Assembly: GCA_034509425.1 (NCBI GenBank)
Contig: JAVTVJ010001682.1
Location: 292,069 to 356,068 of the forward strand
Source of the DNA: Eopsaltria australis
Taxonomy: Eukaryota; Chordata; Aves; Passeriformes; Petroicidae
Length of the DNA stretch: 64,000 bases
Direction of reading: 5' to 3'
Of this stretch, positions 51,501-62,851 are shown in pieces. Position numbers and translations under genes: made by a program. The notes under the pieces were generated by a model. It saw only the letters and a list, made by a program, of their open reading frames with translations, ran no database searches and was not told the DNA's origin. The first letter of the stretch is position 1; each line of letters starts with the position of its first letter.

Positions 51501-54500
51501 CACCCAGGATTGATCTGTACCTAGGTACTCAGTGAGTTTCCCATGTTTAAACCAACCTTCCTCCCTCCCTCCCTCCCCAGCTAAAGCATCTTTGCTGATG
51601 GCAGCACATGTGAGGCTGCAGGAGCTCCTGGTGGGAACTGCAGCCCATTTGCTCTGGTATTTGGGGGTCTTTATGAGGAATATATCAATATTCATCCCTC
51701 CTCTTTGCCTCCTTTGGATTTGCTTCCAGAGTCTGTGTAGATTAAAGCAGCAATGAGAGCTGATTTTATTCCCAGAGCAAGACATGGAAGCACCATCCCT
51801 GTGAGATACCACATGATTTGACAATCTGAGCTCCACCAGCTTCTTCAGGGGTGTGCCTGGCTGCTGTGGCTGCTAGAAATCTCCCAGCCTCCTTCACCCC
51901 TCCAAAGAATGTCAGCCCTGATCCTGCCAGAATACGAGGGAAAGCTGCTGGCAGGCTCAGGGGTTACAGGGGGTTCTTGGCTGCCCAGCACAGCCCTGAA
52001 CTTCTTCAGGGATCACAGTAAAACAAGCACAGGGGATATTTTGTCCTGCTGAATCCATCTGCTGTATGGTGGACATGTGGAGCATCCATAAGGATAAAGA
52101 GGCCTGGAGCTTCCTTTTCCTTTTCCTCCAACCTGCTAAACAGGGAATTCACAGCTGGGGAACCCTTCACCTCCGTGGGAAGCTTTCACTGTGGGGCTGC
52201 CAAGCCTTTGTGTGTGAGTTTGTATTTGGAGCTGTCACTGTTGGAGGCTCAGGGTCATTTGCTGAAGTGACTTCAGTGCATCAAAGCAAGGAAGCTCTTT
52301 TTGTGCCGTGAGGAGCCCCTGTGGCATCACAGTGTGGGGCTCTGAGGGTTCCTGCAGCAGGGGTGTCACTGGCAGCAAAATCGTTGTGTTTTGGAAGGTG
52401 AAACACCCTGGAGTGGGCAGAGGTCTTGGATGCAGGAGATGTGGGAGGGGGATGCTCCAAGGAGCTCCTGTGTTGTTCAAGTGCCAGGTGTCCTCCCCTC
52501 CTCCTTCCCATCTGCTCCATGTCCTTTTCCAGGAGGAATCCCTTGGTCTGGGCCGTGTCCCTGGCACAGGGGTGACCAGAGCCCCTTGGCACATGTCACC
52601 CCCAGCTGTGCTCCTGCAGAGCTGTGCCCGTGCTCAGCTCCAGGCAGCCTGGCTGGCTTCAAGCAGTTTATACCTCTCACTTTCCACCAGGCTTTAAGTC
52701 AGCTACTTAAACCACGTCATCCTCTTTCACTCACTAATGCTCTGGGTTTCAGCTGCCTGGGCTCCAAGGAGGGTTTGGAACCAGCCACAAGCACCCACAG
52801 GAAGCAAAATCGTTTATTTTAGGTATTTCTTGCTGGCCAAAAGCAGGACTGTGGCTTCTGTCTCGTGGATTAAGCTCGGTGTTGAGTTTGGTGGAGTGTT
52901 CCTGTTTGGTGCTGTGCCAGCAGGAGTGTGGTGGGAGCTGCTGCACTCAGGCTGCAGCTAAAACCCTCAAATCTGTGACTTCAGAACTGCTCAGATTTAC
53001 TGGATGAATCTAAAGCAGTTTGAGCCACAATGCTGGTGGTTTTCCCAACTGCCCTGAGAAGGTCCTGGGTTTAGCCCAGTCATCAAAATGAAAAAATGAA
53101 GAAAACTATCCCAGGCTGCTCCAAGCCCCATCCAGCCTGGCCTTGGGCACTGCCAGGGATCCAGGGGCAGCCACAGCTTCTCTGGGCACCCTGTGCCAGG
53201 GCCTGCCCACCCTCCCAGGGAACAATTCCTTCCTAGTGTCCCATCCATCCCTGCCCTCTGGCAGTGGGAAGCCATTCCCCGTGTCCTGTCCCTCCATCCC
53301 TTGTCCCCAGTCCCTCTCCAGCTCTCCTGGAGCCCCTTGAGGCCCTGGAAGGGGCTCTGAGCTCTCCCTGGAGCCTTCTCTTCTCCAGGTGAACACCCCC
53401 AGCTCTCCCAGCCTGGCTCCAGAGCAGAGGGGCTCCAGCTCCATTGCTGGGAGATGCTGGTGAGAGAAGGAGCTCAGGGGCTCTGGGGACCAGGCAGGCA
53501 CAGCAAATATTCTTGTTTTCTGTGTTGTGGGTTCTTCTGGGTGTCAGCAGCCGCTCACACTCAGCCTGGGGGTGGTGTCTCAACTGTTAATGGTGATTTT
53601 AGGCCTGGACAGCAAATTCAGGCAGGTTTGCATCAGCACAGACACTGCCATGGGCTTGAACCTCTTCACTGTGTGGCTTTTGTTGTTTGCATCCATAATG
53701 TCCAGGTTGGGAAGTTTTCAGAACCATCTCCCCTCATTTTCCCCTGCCCACAAACCAATTTAAATACATAAGTGTCTCTTTTGCATAAACCCAGTAGTTC
53801 CCTGGCTGCCCTGTCTGTCCTGCCCGAGCTCTGGGGTGGGTGGGGTGCCCTGCTGTGGCATTGGCACGAGGGTCTGAAGCCCTCTGTGGTCCTGAGGAGC
53901 TGAAAACCACAGAAGCTGTAATTGATAGCATGTCATGCTAATCCCTTATAGGCTCATCAAGTCCGATTAAATGTCACTTGCTTTTCTGTTCTCTCTGTAC
54001 ACAGATAATAAATTAAGTGACAGCTTTTGAACTCCAAGCAGCTGCCAGATGCATTAACTGGAACCGACACATTCCTATGAGTTGTTTTTATTAGTCTAAA
54101 ATACCTTTGTTTAACATACAAGAAACCTGACTCACCCAAGATGATGAGTGCCATGTGAGTTTAGGAGGTCTGTCTGCCAAAAAAAGTGCGCTAGAAAACT
54201 GGAGAAGGTGCTTGTGTTGTGTTCTCCCATTCACAGAATCTCAGGTTAGCTCAGAAAAGAGCTCTGAGATCATCGAGTCCAGTCTGTGCCCCATTCCCAC
54301 CTTGTCACCAGCCCAGAGCACTGAGTGCCACATCCAGGCTTTCCTTGGACACCTGCAGGGATGGGGAATCCAAACCTCCCTGAGCAGCCTCTTCCAATGC
54401 CTGACAACCGTTTCTGGGAGGAAAATCCTCCTGATGTCCAGCTTGAGCTGGAGTCAGCTGGCAGGTGGGCAGGGCTGTGCCCTGGGGACTTGGGTTTCCT

Positions 54501-56144
54501 CTCGTGGCACAGCCTGGAATTCAGTGACAGGACCAGGGAACAGCTGGAGCTGGGCCAGGGCAGGCTCAGGAATATCAGGGCAAGGCTCTTCCCCCAGAGG
54601 GTGCTGGGCACTGCCCAGGCTCCCCAGGGAATGGGCACAGCCCCGAGGCTGCCAGAGCTCCAGGAGTGTTTGGACAGCGCTGCCAGGGATGCCCAGGGTG
54701 GGATTGTTGGGGTGTCTGTGCAGGGCCAGGGGCTGGACTGGATGATCCCTGTGGATCCCTTCCAGCTCAGGATATTCTGTGATTCATGGTTTAATGGTCT
54801 CAGCCGTGTGGGTTTCTCCTTTCCAGTGGAATTCTTGCTGCTCCTGTGGGGATGAGGGATGACCAAGTACATGGGCACAGGGGTGAACAGCTCTGAGTGT
54901 GCTGAACGTGTGATTTCCCTGTAGAAACACATGTTGGCTTTCAGAAATCCAGAAAGAACTCAAACCAACCCCCCAGTGCTGCTGCTGCAGGGTGAGCAGG
55001 GCAGCTCTGAGCTGCACGGCTGGGCTGGGGCTGAGTCTCCTTTGAGACCTGAGGTTTCCTTCCCTGGAAGGAGAGGTTTGGAAGGAGAGGTTTGGAAGGA
55101 GAGGTTTGGTGATTCACCAGCTCCTTCCCTGAGAACAAACCAAAACTCCAGTGAGTCAAAAGGTTGTGCTCAGAGAGCTGCACAAATCCAGCCCTGGAGA
55201 CTCCATCCTGTGCATCAGGAGGAGGAGGAGGAGGATGTGTGTGGCAGGGTGAGGGCAGCACTGTGGGTGGCTTTGGAGCATGGAGCTCACCCTGCAGTTC
55301 CTCTCTCACCTCACCAGCTTCCTCCTGGGAGTGTTCCTCAGCTGAACAAAATGGTTCAAAAACAGACAAAGGTGCCTCAAAAGCTCTTAAAACGAGGGAT
55401 AAATGTGTGGTTGTCTGAGCCTGAGAAGCATCTGGTATAAAGGATGTTCTGCTCATGGCAGCCTGGAAGGAAGGAACCCAATGCACCTTTTTGAGACACT
55501 TTGGGCCCTGTGGTTTTGCCCTTTGCCTGTTCTCTTTGAAGATCCCAGACCATCCCCAACAGCACCCCCATCCCAGCTGACGTGATTCCCTCCCCCTCAG
55601 GCATTGTCTAATTGGGAAAACGTTTCAATTATACGGCCTAAATTTGTAACATGGAGCAGTTCATTATCACCGAATCCCCTTAATTGGGCCCTCCTACCAG
55701 GCAGCCTATTACTGAGTTTCCCAATTAAGACAGGACCTCTTTAAAACCCATAAAAATAAACAAATCCCTGGCAGAGCAGGCCCACGTTACAGGAGACACT
55801 GCCCAAAATGCTGCTTCAAGGCTAAGCAATAGTTTCAACACCAACCAAGTCCTCATTAACCCCTTTGTGCTGATTACTTCTGTTCCCTTCAAGGAGAACA
55901 GCCACAGTTTGGGGTCAGCTCAAGAATTCACTGTTATTTGCTCAAATCCTTCTGATAAAAAGGAAAAAGTTGGTTACAAGGTGTTTCTGTGCTGGAAGAT
56001 GGTGTTTCCTGCAAGGATTCCATAGGTAACACTGCTCTTTTTGGTTGCAGGTGAAGGACCTAACAAAATACCTGGATCCCAGTGGATTAGGAGTTATCAG
56101 CTTTGAGGATTTCCATCGGGGGATCAGAGCCATCAAAAATGGAG
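36169..56144 (+). CDS. RAB11FIP3: Rab11 family-interacting protein 3, exons 1-2 (N-terminal 174 residues)
   Basis: FIP3 binds Rab11 and Arf6 and directs recycling-endosome traffic, for example to the cleavage furrow; its Rab-binding coiled coil is encoded beyond this window. Exon 1 is 36169-36597 (143 codons) and exon 2 is 56051-56144. Residues 18-72 are an acidic tandem repeat of EP, EL and DL units; 77-106 is Pro/Gly-rich. EF-hand 1 has the loop [12 protein letters not shown] (120-131) within [17 protein letters not shown]-hand 2 is [12 protein letters not shown] (152-163), with Leu at loop position 5. Human FIP3 has nearly the same EF-hands ([34 protein letters not shown]) but not the EP/EL repeat. 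ATG 36169 is the only in-frame ATG; the context is gaagATGg. Intron 1 is 19.5 kb. Confidence 0.95.
36219..36390 (+). repeat. RAB11FIP3: In-frame GAG/CCG/CTG repeat coding EPEL units
   Basis: Imperfect 6 and 12 bp units such as 'ccggagctggaaccggagcc' translate to alternating EP, EL and DL dipeptides (residues 18-72), about 25 acidic residues without a break in frame. Confidence 0.93.
36598..38442 (+). other. RAB11FIP3: RAB11FIP3 intron 1, segment A
   Basis: GC-rich at first, with the tail of the CpG island. A CR1 3' fragment lies at 37015-37095 ('ggcctttccaacccaaacca' and 'ttccctgg'). Otherwise no repeat or exon is recognised. Confidence 0.7.
37015..37095 (+). repeat. CR1 3'-terminal fragment, sense
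   Basis: 'cgggaagcatccctgcccgt' to 'ccaacccaaaccattccctg', about 80 bp of tail only. Confidence 0.8.
38443..38680 (-). repeat. CR1 3' region, antisense, second subfamily
   Basis: 'catggaatcccagaatatcc' to 'aaacgttccctgagatccat'. It shares 'ccaaacactcctggagctct' with the opposite-strand copy at 54520-54790 and differs from the common tail type. Confidence 0.88.
38681..41217 (+). other. RAB11FIP3: RAB11FIP3 intron 1, segment B
   Basis: About 2.5 kb without recognised repeats other than a T-run at 40461-40475. Stretch 39190-39310 (gcaacaattattagctaaat) is AT-rich and could be a conserved element. No exon signal is supported. Confidence 0.6.
41218..41262 (-). repeat. Short CR1 3'-terminal fragment, antisense
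   Basis: 'catagaatatcctgccttgg' to 'gtcaagtccagctcctgg' is a CR1 3' end of about 45 bp, the rest being absent. Confidence 0.6.
42062..42372 (+). repeat. CR1 LINE 3' region, sense; first arm of an inverted pair
   Basis: 'tttttgggagagggacttag' to 'accagtctgtggttctgtga'. Its segment 42204-42312 is complementary to 42681-42787 in the next copy. Confidence 0.94.
42640..42804 (-). repeat. CR1 LINE 3' fragment, antisense; second arm of an inverted pair
   Basis: 'ctggagtggaaggaccttaa' to 'ccccaccctcacagggtaat'. It is truncated after 'cacagcttctct' with an internal deletion. Confidence 0.93.
42805..43210. promoter_or_regulatory. AT-rich candidate conserved non-coding element
   Basis: About 400 bp unlike its GC-rich surroundings, with few CpGs and several homeodomain-type cores: 'catcataattagctgattgg' and 'gcagtaattgataatcatta'. 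No open frame or repeat is seen. Enhancer function is an inference from composition only. Confidence 0.35.
43567..44062 (-). repeat. CR1 LINE 3' region, antisense, about 500 bp
   Basis: 'attgaggctggaaaggagct' through 'ccaatatccaacctaaacct' to 'ctgctccagcccctcagtgt' and beyond. One of the longest copies in the window. Confidence 0.94.
44575..45035 (-). repeat. CR1 LINE 3' region, antisense, about 460 bp
   Basis: 'catcccatatttgagttgga' to 'tctctaacagctccatgggc'. It contains the complete segment 'ctccaggtgaacacccccag'. Its proper 3' terminus is replaced by unrelated sequence at about 44570. Confidence 0.94.
45036..46207 (+). other. RAB11FIP3: RAB11FIP3 intron 1, segment C
   Basis: No repeat besides the (AATA)n run at 46074-46096. 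No exon is recognised. Confidence 0.6.
46074..46096. repeat. (AATA)n microsatellite
   Basis: Five to six copies of AATA in 'caataaataaataaataaat', followed by an AT-rich stretch with inverted tttatttattt. Confidence 0.92.
46208..47407 (-). other. Long antisense open frame, 399 codons, no recognised homology
   Basis: A continuous frame on the minus strand in RAB11FIP3 intron 1. The first ATG is at 47359; the upstream codon is GTG. The product would be rich in Ser, Gln, Pro and Leu, with no signal peptide or domain I recognise. It overlaps no CR1 or tandem array. It may be chance openness. I list it because its length is not explained by a repeat, and I do not call it a gene. Confidence 0.2.
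47795..48245 (+). repeat. CR1 LINE 3' region, sense, about 450 bp
   Basis: 'cagaaggacgtggagctact' to 'aatcctgtgattccatgatt', the fullest sense copy in intron 1. Confidence 0.95.
48246..50380 (+). other. RAB11FIP3: RAB11FIP3 intron 1, segment D
   Basis: About 2.1 kb without recognised repeat. 48940-49090 is AT-rich ('caaacaattaaatttggatt', 'cttatattcctgttaatgtt'). Confidence 0.6.
50381..50560. promoter_or_regulatory. AT-rich candidate conserved non-coding element
   Basis: 'ttgtgaaataaataatgcag' through 'ttacttaattaggtgtaatt' has paired homeodomain-like TTAATTA and TGTAATT cores and low GC compared with both flanks. Inference from composition only. Confidence 0.3.
50561..53106 (+). other. RAB11FIP3: RAB11FIP3 intron 1, segment E
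   Basis: About 2.5 kb. A CCCT run lies at 51560-51579. No CR1 or exon is recognised. Confidence 0.6.
53107..53440 (-). repeat. CR1 LINE 3' region, antisense
   Basis: 'atcccaggctgctccaagcc' to 'agagcagaggggctccagct'. The first ~70 bp of the usual 3' terminus are absent; it joins 'aaaatgaaaaaatgaagaaa'. Confidence 0.94.
54233..54445 (-). repeat. CR1 3' region, antisense; adjacent inverted neighbour
   Basis: 'cattcacagaatctcaggtt' to 'cctgatgtccagcttgagct'. It resembles the subfamily of 61885-62238 (shared 'ccacatccaggctttccttg', 'acacctgcagggatggggaa'). Confidence 0.9.
54520..54790 (+). repeat. CR1 3' region, sense, second subfamily
   Basis: 'acaggaccagggaacagctg' to 'aggatattctgtgattcatg'. 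Same subfamily as 38443-38680 but on the opposite strand. It follows an antisense CR1 with about 75 bp between. Confidence 0.92.
55066..55107. repeat. 14 bp tandem repeat, three copies
   Basis: 'ggaaggagaggttt' three times in a row, perfect. Confidence 0.95.
55108..56050 (+). other. RAB11FIP3: RAB11FIP3 intron 1, 3' end
   Basis: Includes a GGA run (55218-55235) and an AT-rich element at 55610-55770. The acceptor reads ctctttttggttgcag. Confidence 0.7.
55610..55770. promoter_or_regulatory. AT-rich candidate conserved non-coding element near RAB11FIP3 exon 2
   Basis: 'gtctaattgggaaaacgttt', 'cccttaattgggccctccta' and 'agtttcccaattaagacagg' place three TAATTG/CAATTA cores within 120 bp, two facing each other: TTAATTGGG at 55679 and CCCAATTAA at 55719. 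No repeat or coding signal. Ends 280 bp before exon 2. Confidence 0.4.
56051..56144 (+). CDS. RAB11FIP3: RAB11FIP3 coding exon 2 (EF-hand 2)
   Basis: [14 protein letters not shown] to RAIKNG, ending one base into the next codon before gtgagt. Human reads [15 protein letters not shown] at the same place. Confidence 0.96.
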
Positions 56145-56514
56145 GTGAGTTTCCTGCTGTGCTGTGAGTGAGGATGGGCACAGGCCAAATTTAACACCAC
56201 AGCTGAGCTGAGAAAATCATCTGGGTTTGGTTTTCTGGGAGTTACTGCTCTGTGCTGGGTGGAGAAGAAGGGGGAGAGGTTAGGGCCATTTAATAAAAAG
56301 GTGGTGCAGCAGTCGTGGTGGTGGTTCCATGTTTTGTTGTTTATCAGGGAAGTTCCTTTCTACAAAGAAACACGGATGGGAAGTCCCCTGTGGTTTGGTG
56401 TCTGCTCTCACCCGTGTTTTTGGGGGATTGTTGCTGTGATGAAGTTGTTGCCATGCTGGAGGTGTCTGTGTGCTGCTGGCTGGAACATCTCCCAAACACT
56501 GGCACTGAGTGTGG

Positions 56515-56590
56515 AATCATGGAATGGTTTGGGTTGGAAGGGCCTTAACACTCATAGCACACCCTGCCATGGGAAGGGACTCCTTCCACT
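56515..56590 (-). repeat. CR1 3'-terminal fragment, antisense
   Basis: 'gaatcatggaatggtttggg' to 'aagggactccttccact', then unrelated DNA. Confidence 0.88.
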
Positions 56591-57258
56591 GGAATGGAAA
56601 TTACCACGCATTTTCTAATTTATTGATGAATTCACCAGTGCATTTATAACCTTCACTCCAGCTCTCTGGAGGATCAACGTGCTCAGATGGTTTTTAGCAA
56701 GAAGCACATTAAACCAGAGCTTTGAACTCCCTGACTGGGGTCAGGATGATCTTCAGACAGGCCAGTGCCAATCCCCTCGTGCCTCCTGAGGGCTTCTTGC
56801 AAGCGCTTCCAGAGCAATAGCTTGGTGAAATGTGAAGTATCTTTCTGGCTGGTTGCCATTTGAACCCCTTTGCTGCGGAAAAGGTGGTGTTTTTTTAGTT
56901 TTGGATTTCTCTCAAAGTGTCAGAGGGTCATTTTGGGCCAGGCATGTTGTTACGGGCAGGGTGTGAGAAATGTGGGAAGCTCCCTGCTGAGCAGCTGGAG
57001 TTCTGAATGTGCAAATGTGGATTATCATCCTTGCACAATAGTCAGCTCTGCTCAGAGATGCTTATCAGGGATTCCAGCCCTTCTCAACTGCACATGGAGT
57101 GTCCTGCAAGGGAGGGAAAGAACCATCCTTCCCATACAAACTGTGCTGTTCCAGGAGTAAAAACCTCCCAAAGCAAGGTTTTCTCTTGTTTTTCTGTCAG
57201 TTGTCCATCCCTCCTCTTTCTCCCCAGTTCACCCCCACTTTATTTATTTATTACTGTG

Positions 57259-57435
57259 AGGGAGGCCCTGGCACAGGGTGCCCAGAGAAGCTGTGGCTGC
57301 CCCTGGATCCCTGGAAGTTGGAAGGCCAAGTTGGATATTGGGGCTTGGAGCAGCCTGGGACAGTGGAAGGTTTTGGTGTTGGAACAGGATGTGCTTTGAG
57401 CTCCTTTCCCACCCAAACCATTCCAGGATTATTTG
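57259..57435 (+). repeat. CR1 3' fragment, sense
   Basis: 'gagggaggccctggcacagg' to 'aaaccattccaggattattt', with small internal deletions. Confidence 0.9.
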
Positions 57436-60400
57436 TGCTCATGTGTGTTATGGCAGCTCCCAAGTTTCCTGGTGTAGCCTGACCAATTCCCAGCTGCAAT
57501 GCCAGGATGCAGGAGGAGCTGCAGCACACTATTAATTTGTAATAAATTGCCATTGGAGTAGAGCGTTTGTGAAAGCCCAGGCTCGTTTTTCTCCTCAATA
57601 ATTCATCACTTTGGTGTTGTGTTCTATTAATTGAATGGGAAAAGCAGATCCAGGCAAAGCTTTTAGGGTCTCTATTTATTAAAGTTGAAAGAGATTGATG
57701 TGTGTTTATTACAGTGGTTAGGAAGGGCTGAGCTCTAACAACACATGGCATTAAATGGTTGTAAAAGAAGCCCAGGGCAGGGAACAGAGGAGGTTCTTTG
57801 AGTCTCACAGCTGAGCATTGCTCACGTTGAAGTGATCTTAAGGATTTGCTGCTGCTCTTGAGACAGTCAATATTGATCATCCCTTTGTAACCAAAGCAGA
57901 GGTCATGCTGCTGCTGGGTGTCCCTTTTGAACAAGGTTTGTTAATTAGCTGGGCCTATTTTTAGCCAGGGAGTGCTCTGCTGGATTTCTTGGTGCTCTGT
58001 AATTCTTGGGTAAGTCATGGAAGTGGGAGCTGGTGTCAGCTTGGACCTTTTGGTGTCTGTGCTAACACAGGGTTTATTTCTGAGGAGGTTCCACTCTTCT
58101 CTCCCTCTCTCCTCTCTGGAGAATTCCCTCAGGAGAGCAGCTGGGGTTTGACCCGAGCCTGGCAAACTGAAGGTGCAGTTACAAGCCCAGCCAAATTCCC
58201 TCTGCCAGCTGCATTTCTCCAACTGCCCTCGTGTCCACTTGGCCTTTGCATCAGGGAGGATGCTGAGCTCCCTGTCCTATCCCTGTGCCAGAGGCGTGTC
58301 CCACTGCCTGAGGAACAGGCTGATCCAGGGCTCCTGGTGCTTGCTCTGCCTTCAGTGTGGAGCAAGAGCCACTGAAAGCCCTCACACAAAGCCCCAGAGC
58401 CACCTCTGCACTGCCCTGGGCCAGCTCTGGTATCTGTCTGGCCAGGTAGTGCTGACTGTGAGGGGGCAGAGCAAAGGGATTTGGATTTGAGGCTTTAAGG
58501 AGAGGTTTTAGCCAGTTGTGGCTGCTTCCTACCCTCCCCAAAGTGAAGGCTGGGTGGGAAAGCGTGGTTCTCATGGGTGTATTTATCCCTGCAGTGGGGA
58601 TGGCTGAGGAGTGCTTCCAGAGGGTTTCCCTGCTGTGGGAAGTGCTGAGCCTGTGGCTCTCAGGTGGCTGAGCTCTGTTCTCAGGCCTGGGGATTGTGAG
58701 GACAGAGATGGTGCTGGGACAGGGTCAGCTCCCCATGGTCTGCTGTGTTCCAGCCCTTCCTGCTCGTGGCTGCTGGGATCCCCTTGTCCTTCCCTGCTCC
58801 ATGAGGTGTAGCTTGCCTGCTTTTAAAGTCTGTGTGAATGGTGCCTGAGTGACTGGCCAGGCTGCAAAACAGAGGGGGAAACGTGGATCCAACACTGGCA
58901 CTGTGTCAGGAGAATGGCTCAAATAACTCTGAAAAGTGGAATTGTACAGCCTTGGATTGTAAAACTTGAGAGACTGATAATGGACAGAAGGCAGTAATGA
59001 AGGAGAGTATGATGCTTAAAAAGGGCAGATAAGGTGGTTTTTGAGGCCTGGGGAATTCTCAGCCAGAGGAAAACCTGGTGCATCTGGCTACCATCAGTGA
59101 GGTCCAAGGGAAAAGAAACAGGGAGGGATCCAGAGTGACTGCTGCAGTCATCATAGTGAGGAGCTGCAGCTCATAGAGGAGAGAAACAGGAACCAGGGAT
59201 GGTGTGCCAGCCCCTTGGAAAACTCAGCCTGGAAGTAAGGAGCCTGTTAGTGTGGCAGGGAGCTGCCCTGGCATGGGGTCTGGAATCACAAGCTGAGGTG
59301 CCTGGAGCAAGGAGCAGCTCTGCTCCTCTGTGTCCTGGATGCAGGAGCAGCTGGAGGGGAGTTTGGTGACAAACATGAAGGATGGGCTGGATGAGCCACA
59401 GCTGGATGCAGGCACACAGCCAGGCCTGTGCTCACGGGCAGATTCCTTCCCTTGGCAAGGTATTTCAAACCTTTTAAGCTTCAGATACCTGGTTTTTCTG
59501 CAGGGGTCTCTCTGCACTCAGGACAAACTGAACATCTCTGCTCACACTGCAGCTCACAAGGACAAGGAACAAGTTGTGTCACACACATCCCACACATCCT
59601 CGGAGCTAAAACATCTGGAACATCTGTCTTCCGGAGAGCAGCCCGCTGGGAAGGGGCTCTGGAGGTGCCCCTGCACACAGGGGCATTGCTGGAGGTGTCA
59701 GCCTGTTTAAGGGACCTCTGTGCCAGGCAGGGAAAGGTGCATTCCTGGAGCTCCCAGCCTCATCCACCCCTTCTGCCTCAGCTTCTGATCCCTGAACAAA
59801 GGGGCCCCTGTGCACTGAGAACAGACAGTGCATCCACTGAGGGATGGATGTGTCCAGGAGCTCAGGGGAGGGCCTGAGGATGGAAATAGTCACACTTTTT
59901 TTCTTATTATTTATTTTTTAAATGCTTGAACTAAAAGCCCTTTGGATTTGGGAAGATGGAAAATCCGACTCAAGAGCCAACACCCAAACCTGGAAGCTCT
60001 GGGAGAGTTCCTGTTTGCAGGGATGACAGGGGATACCCCTGGCAGTGCCAGCTTTGGAGAAGCTGGATCAGGAATCTACTGAATAAGAGGCTTGGAGCAG
60101 GAGGAGCACGTTCAGCTCCCCAGAGGCACTTCCAAAGGCCGGCTGGAGGGAGGAGTGTGGAGCTGGAGCAGGCAGGGCAGGATGCTGAATAGCAAACACA
60201 GGGCTGGGAGGTCAGGCTGTGGCTCTGCCTGGAGCCTGTGTGGGAGCACCACCCCGTTCCTAATTGGAACTGGCAGCAGTGGGAATTGCTGTCGGGATGA
60301 GCCTTTGTGGGGCTGCAGCTCTGGGGTCCCGGGAGCATCCCTGGGAGGATCCCTGAGAGGCTCTCAGGGGGTGTTTCCACGCTGTGTCCGGAAAGGTTGG

Positions 60401-61884
60401 TGAGCTCCTGGCAGCTGAGTGTCAGCTGGGAGTTTCCTGAGAGGAAGGCCCACATCCAGCCCTTCTCCAAGTGAAGGATGTGAGTGTTGCACCTTTAAGG
60501 CTTAGAGCCAAGAGGGAACTGCACATCAGTTCCCAAAACAGATCCCAGCAGTTACCCCACGTGCGGGCTGTGCTCCACATTCCCTGCTCCCACTGATCCG
60601 GCTCTCGGAGGTGCCTCTGGATGTGACAGTGCTCAGATGCCACCTCTGAGCCCACCATGCCCGGGAGCCACGACTGGACAGCACGTGGCGGCTCGGGATG
60701 GGCCTGGGAGAGCCAGGCTGGCTGCCCTGGTGACCCGGATCCCGCTGGCTCTGCGGGGCATCCCAGGGTGTTGGGTATCCGGTAACAGAACCCCCGTTTG
60801 CTTTGTGTGGAGGCTTTTCCCCCCTCTGTAGGATCTGCATTGCAGATGGCTTTTGCTACGCAAAAGGAAAGCTTCCCTTGCCCAGGGATAATTCCAGAAG
60901 CCAAAGCTTGCATTCCCTTCCACTCCCAATCCCGTGGTTATTTCTGGGGCTGCTTGTGAGGATCCTCAGTGCTCCCTGCCCCACCTGGCCGCTGGAAATG
61001 CGGGGGATTTGCACCAGGCCACTGCTGACACCTGAGCACACGCTCTCAGCGGGGGTGGCCAGGCCCAATTGAATATTCCAGGCGTTTGCTTTTTAAAAGG
61101 AAAGCCTTGCCCAAGGCTCAGCAGATGGAAGCAGAGCTCGTGTGCACGTTTGACTAAACTCGGTGAGTATCTGGCACCGCTTTGAGCACTTCCTACGTTC
61201 CCCTCGGATCTGCTGATCCCTGGATTCGCGCAGCACTGCTGCAGTGGAGACCTTCCCGCTGCTCCTGCCTGTTCCTAACCCTGGCTAAGCCACCATCCAC
61301 AGGGACACAGCTCCTTTGATGGCTGAAGGTAGGACAGATGCCTCTTTGTGTACAGCTGGCATGCAGGGAACGGGGGCTGCCGTGAATGGGAAATCAAGAT
61401 TGATTCATGAGCAAGAATAAAACCCAAATTGCTCTCATTATGTCTTCTGCATTTTTTTTTGCCTTTGCATCTTGCTCTGCTCTGGCAGATCCATATGGAT
61501 GTGCTATACATACCGCTGGTAGGGATAAGGACTTTAGGAAGATGAGTGTTAATTCTGCCCCTGAAAGGAGTGGGGATTTAAATGGCTCTTTAAAATTTAT
61601 ATGGATGCTTGAAAAAAAATATAATCCTGTGCTGTTCTTTGGAGCTTAGGGCTCTGCTCATCTCTGTGGTGCAGGAGGATGCTTGTAGCACCAGAACTGT
61701 GCTTGTCATGTTTGGGGTCCACGTGCTTGTCTGTGCCCCCTTCTGCCAGGGACAGGAGCAGCCAAGACTTTCTTGGAATTCATTTACATTTTTTTCCCTT
61801 GAAATAGTGGCACTTACAGGGTTTTATTGGAAACCAATGGGCCTGCCCATAAAAACGTGTGAGGGCTTTACTGGGGTTGTTAAG

Positions 61885-62238
61885 CATGGAGAAAAGGAGG
61901 GTTGGGGGGACCTTGGGGCTTTCCACAACTCCCTGACAGGAGGGTGGACACAGGTGGGGCTCGGGCTCTGCTCCCAGGGAATGGGGACAGGATGAGGGAA
62001 CAGCCTCAGACTGTGCTAGGGGATGTTCACGGTGGACATCAGGAGGAATTTCCTCATGGAAAGGGTGGCCAGGCATTGGAAGGGGCTGCCCAGGTGGGTG
62101 TTGGAATCCCCATCCCTGCAGGTGTCCAAGGAAAGCCTGGAGGTGACTCAGTGCTCTGGGCTAGTGACAAGATGGGCATCGGGCACAGCTGGGACTGGAT
62201 GATCTGAGGTCTTTCCAGACTCAGTGATTCTGGGATTC
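61885..62238 (+). repeat. CR1 3' region, sense
   Basis: 'agcatggagaaaaggagggt' to 'actcagtgattctgggattc'. Same subfamily as the antisense copy at 54233-54445. Confidence 0.9.
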
Positions 62239-62851
62239 TGTTGTGTCTGTGTAACTCTGTGCTCGCAGGGAATGGGGAATTAGGAGCGTGTGGGATGGAG
62301 CTGAGCTGCTTTGGGGGTGCTCTGTGGTCACGAGGATCTGGAGTCTCTCTCCACCCCTCTCCTGACAGGAGGGTTGGGTGTGTCCAGGGCACAGAGACCC
62401 CTCTGTGAGGGGCTGATCCTCTGCATGGAGGTGCAAACAGCAGGAGAACCAAGCAGGTGTGAATCCAGCCCAGCTGGAGTCTGTTCCGGGGGAGAACAGG
62501 ACACAGGATACAGCCCAAGTGGGGGGACACTGAGGTGGGTGCTCCTTTCCTCCAGCCCCAGTGTCCTTGGAGAAGAAAAGTCCCTCTTCTGCTTCCAGGA
62601 GCCCCAAAATGCTCCTGTGTGTGTGGAGAACATTCTCTGCAGCTGTGCAGGCCCCAGGATCCAGCAGATCCTGACTGCAGACCCCTTCCCCATGGCAGTG
62701 TGAGCAGGGAGGCTTGGATGAGCAGGGGTAATTTTTTGTTCCCCTTGGAGGCTGGAGCAGTTGCAGGGAGAGAGGAGCTGTGGAGCAGCTGGGAGCAGAA
62801 CCCAGATCCCATTGTTCTCGAGCTCTCTTAAGTCACTATTTCTGCTACAAT

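Noticed and set aside
61130..61180. Possible alternative first exon of RAB11FIP3 (donor ctcg/gtgagtatc with nearby CpGs)
   Set aside because: No in-frame ATG or promoter element supports it.
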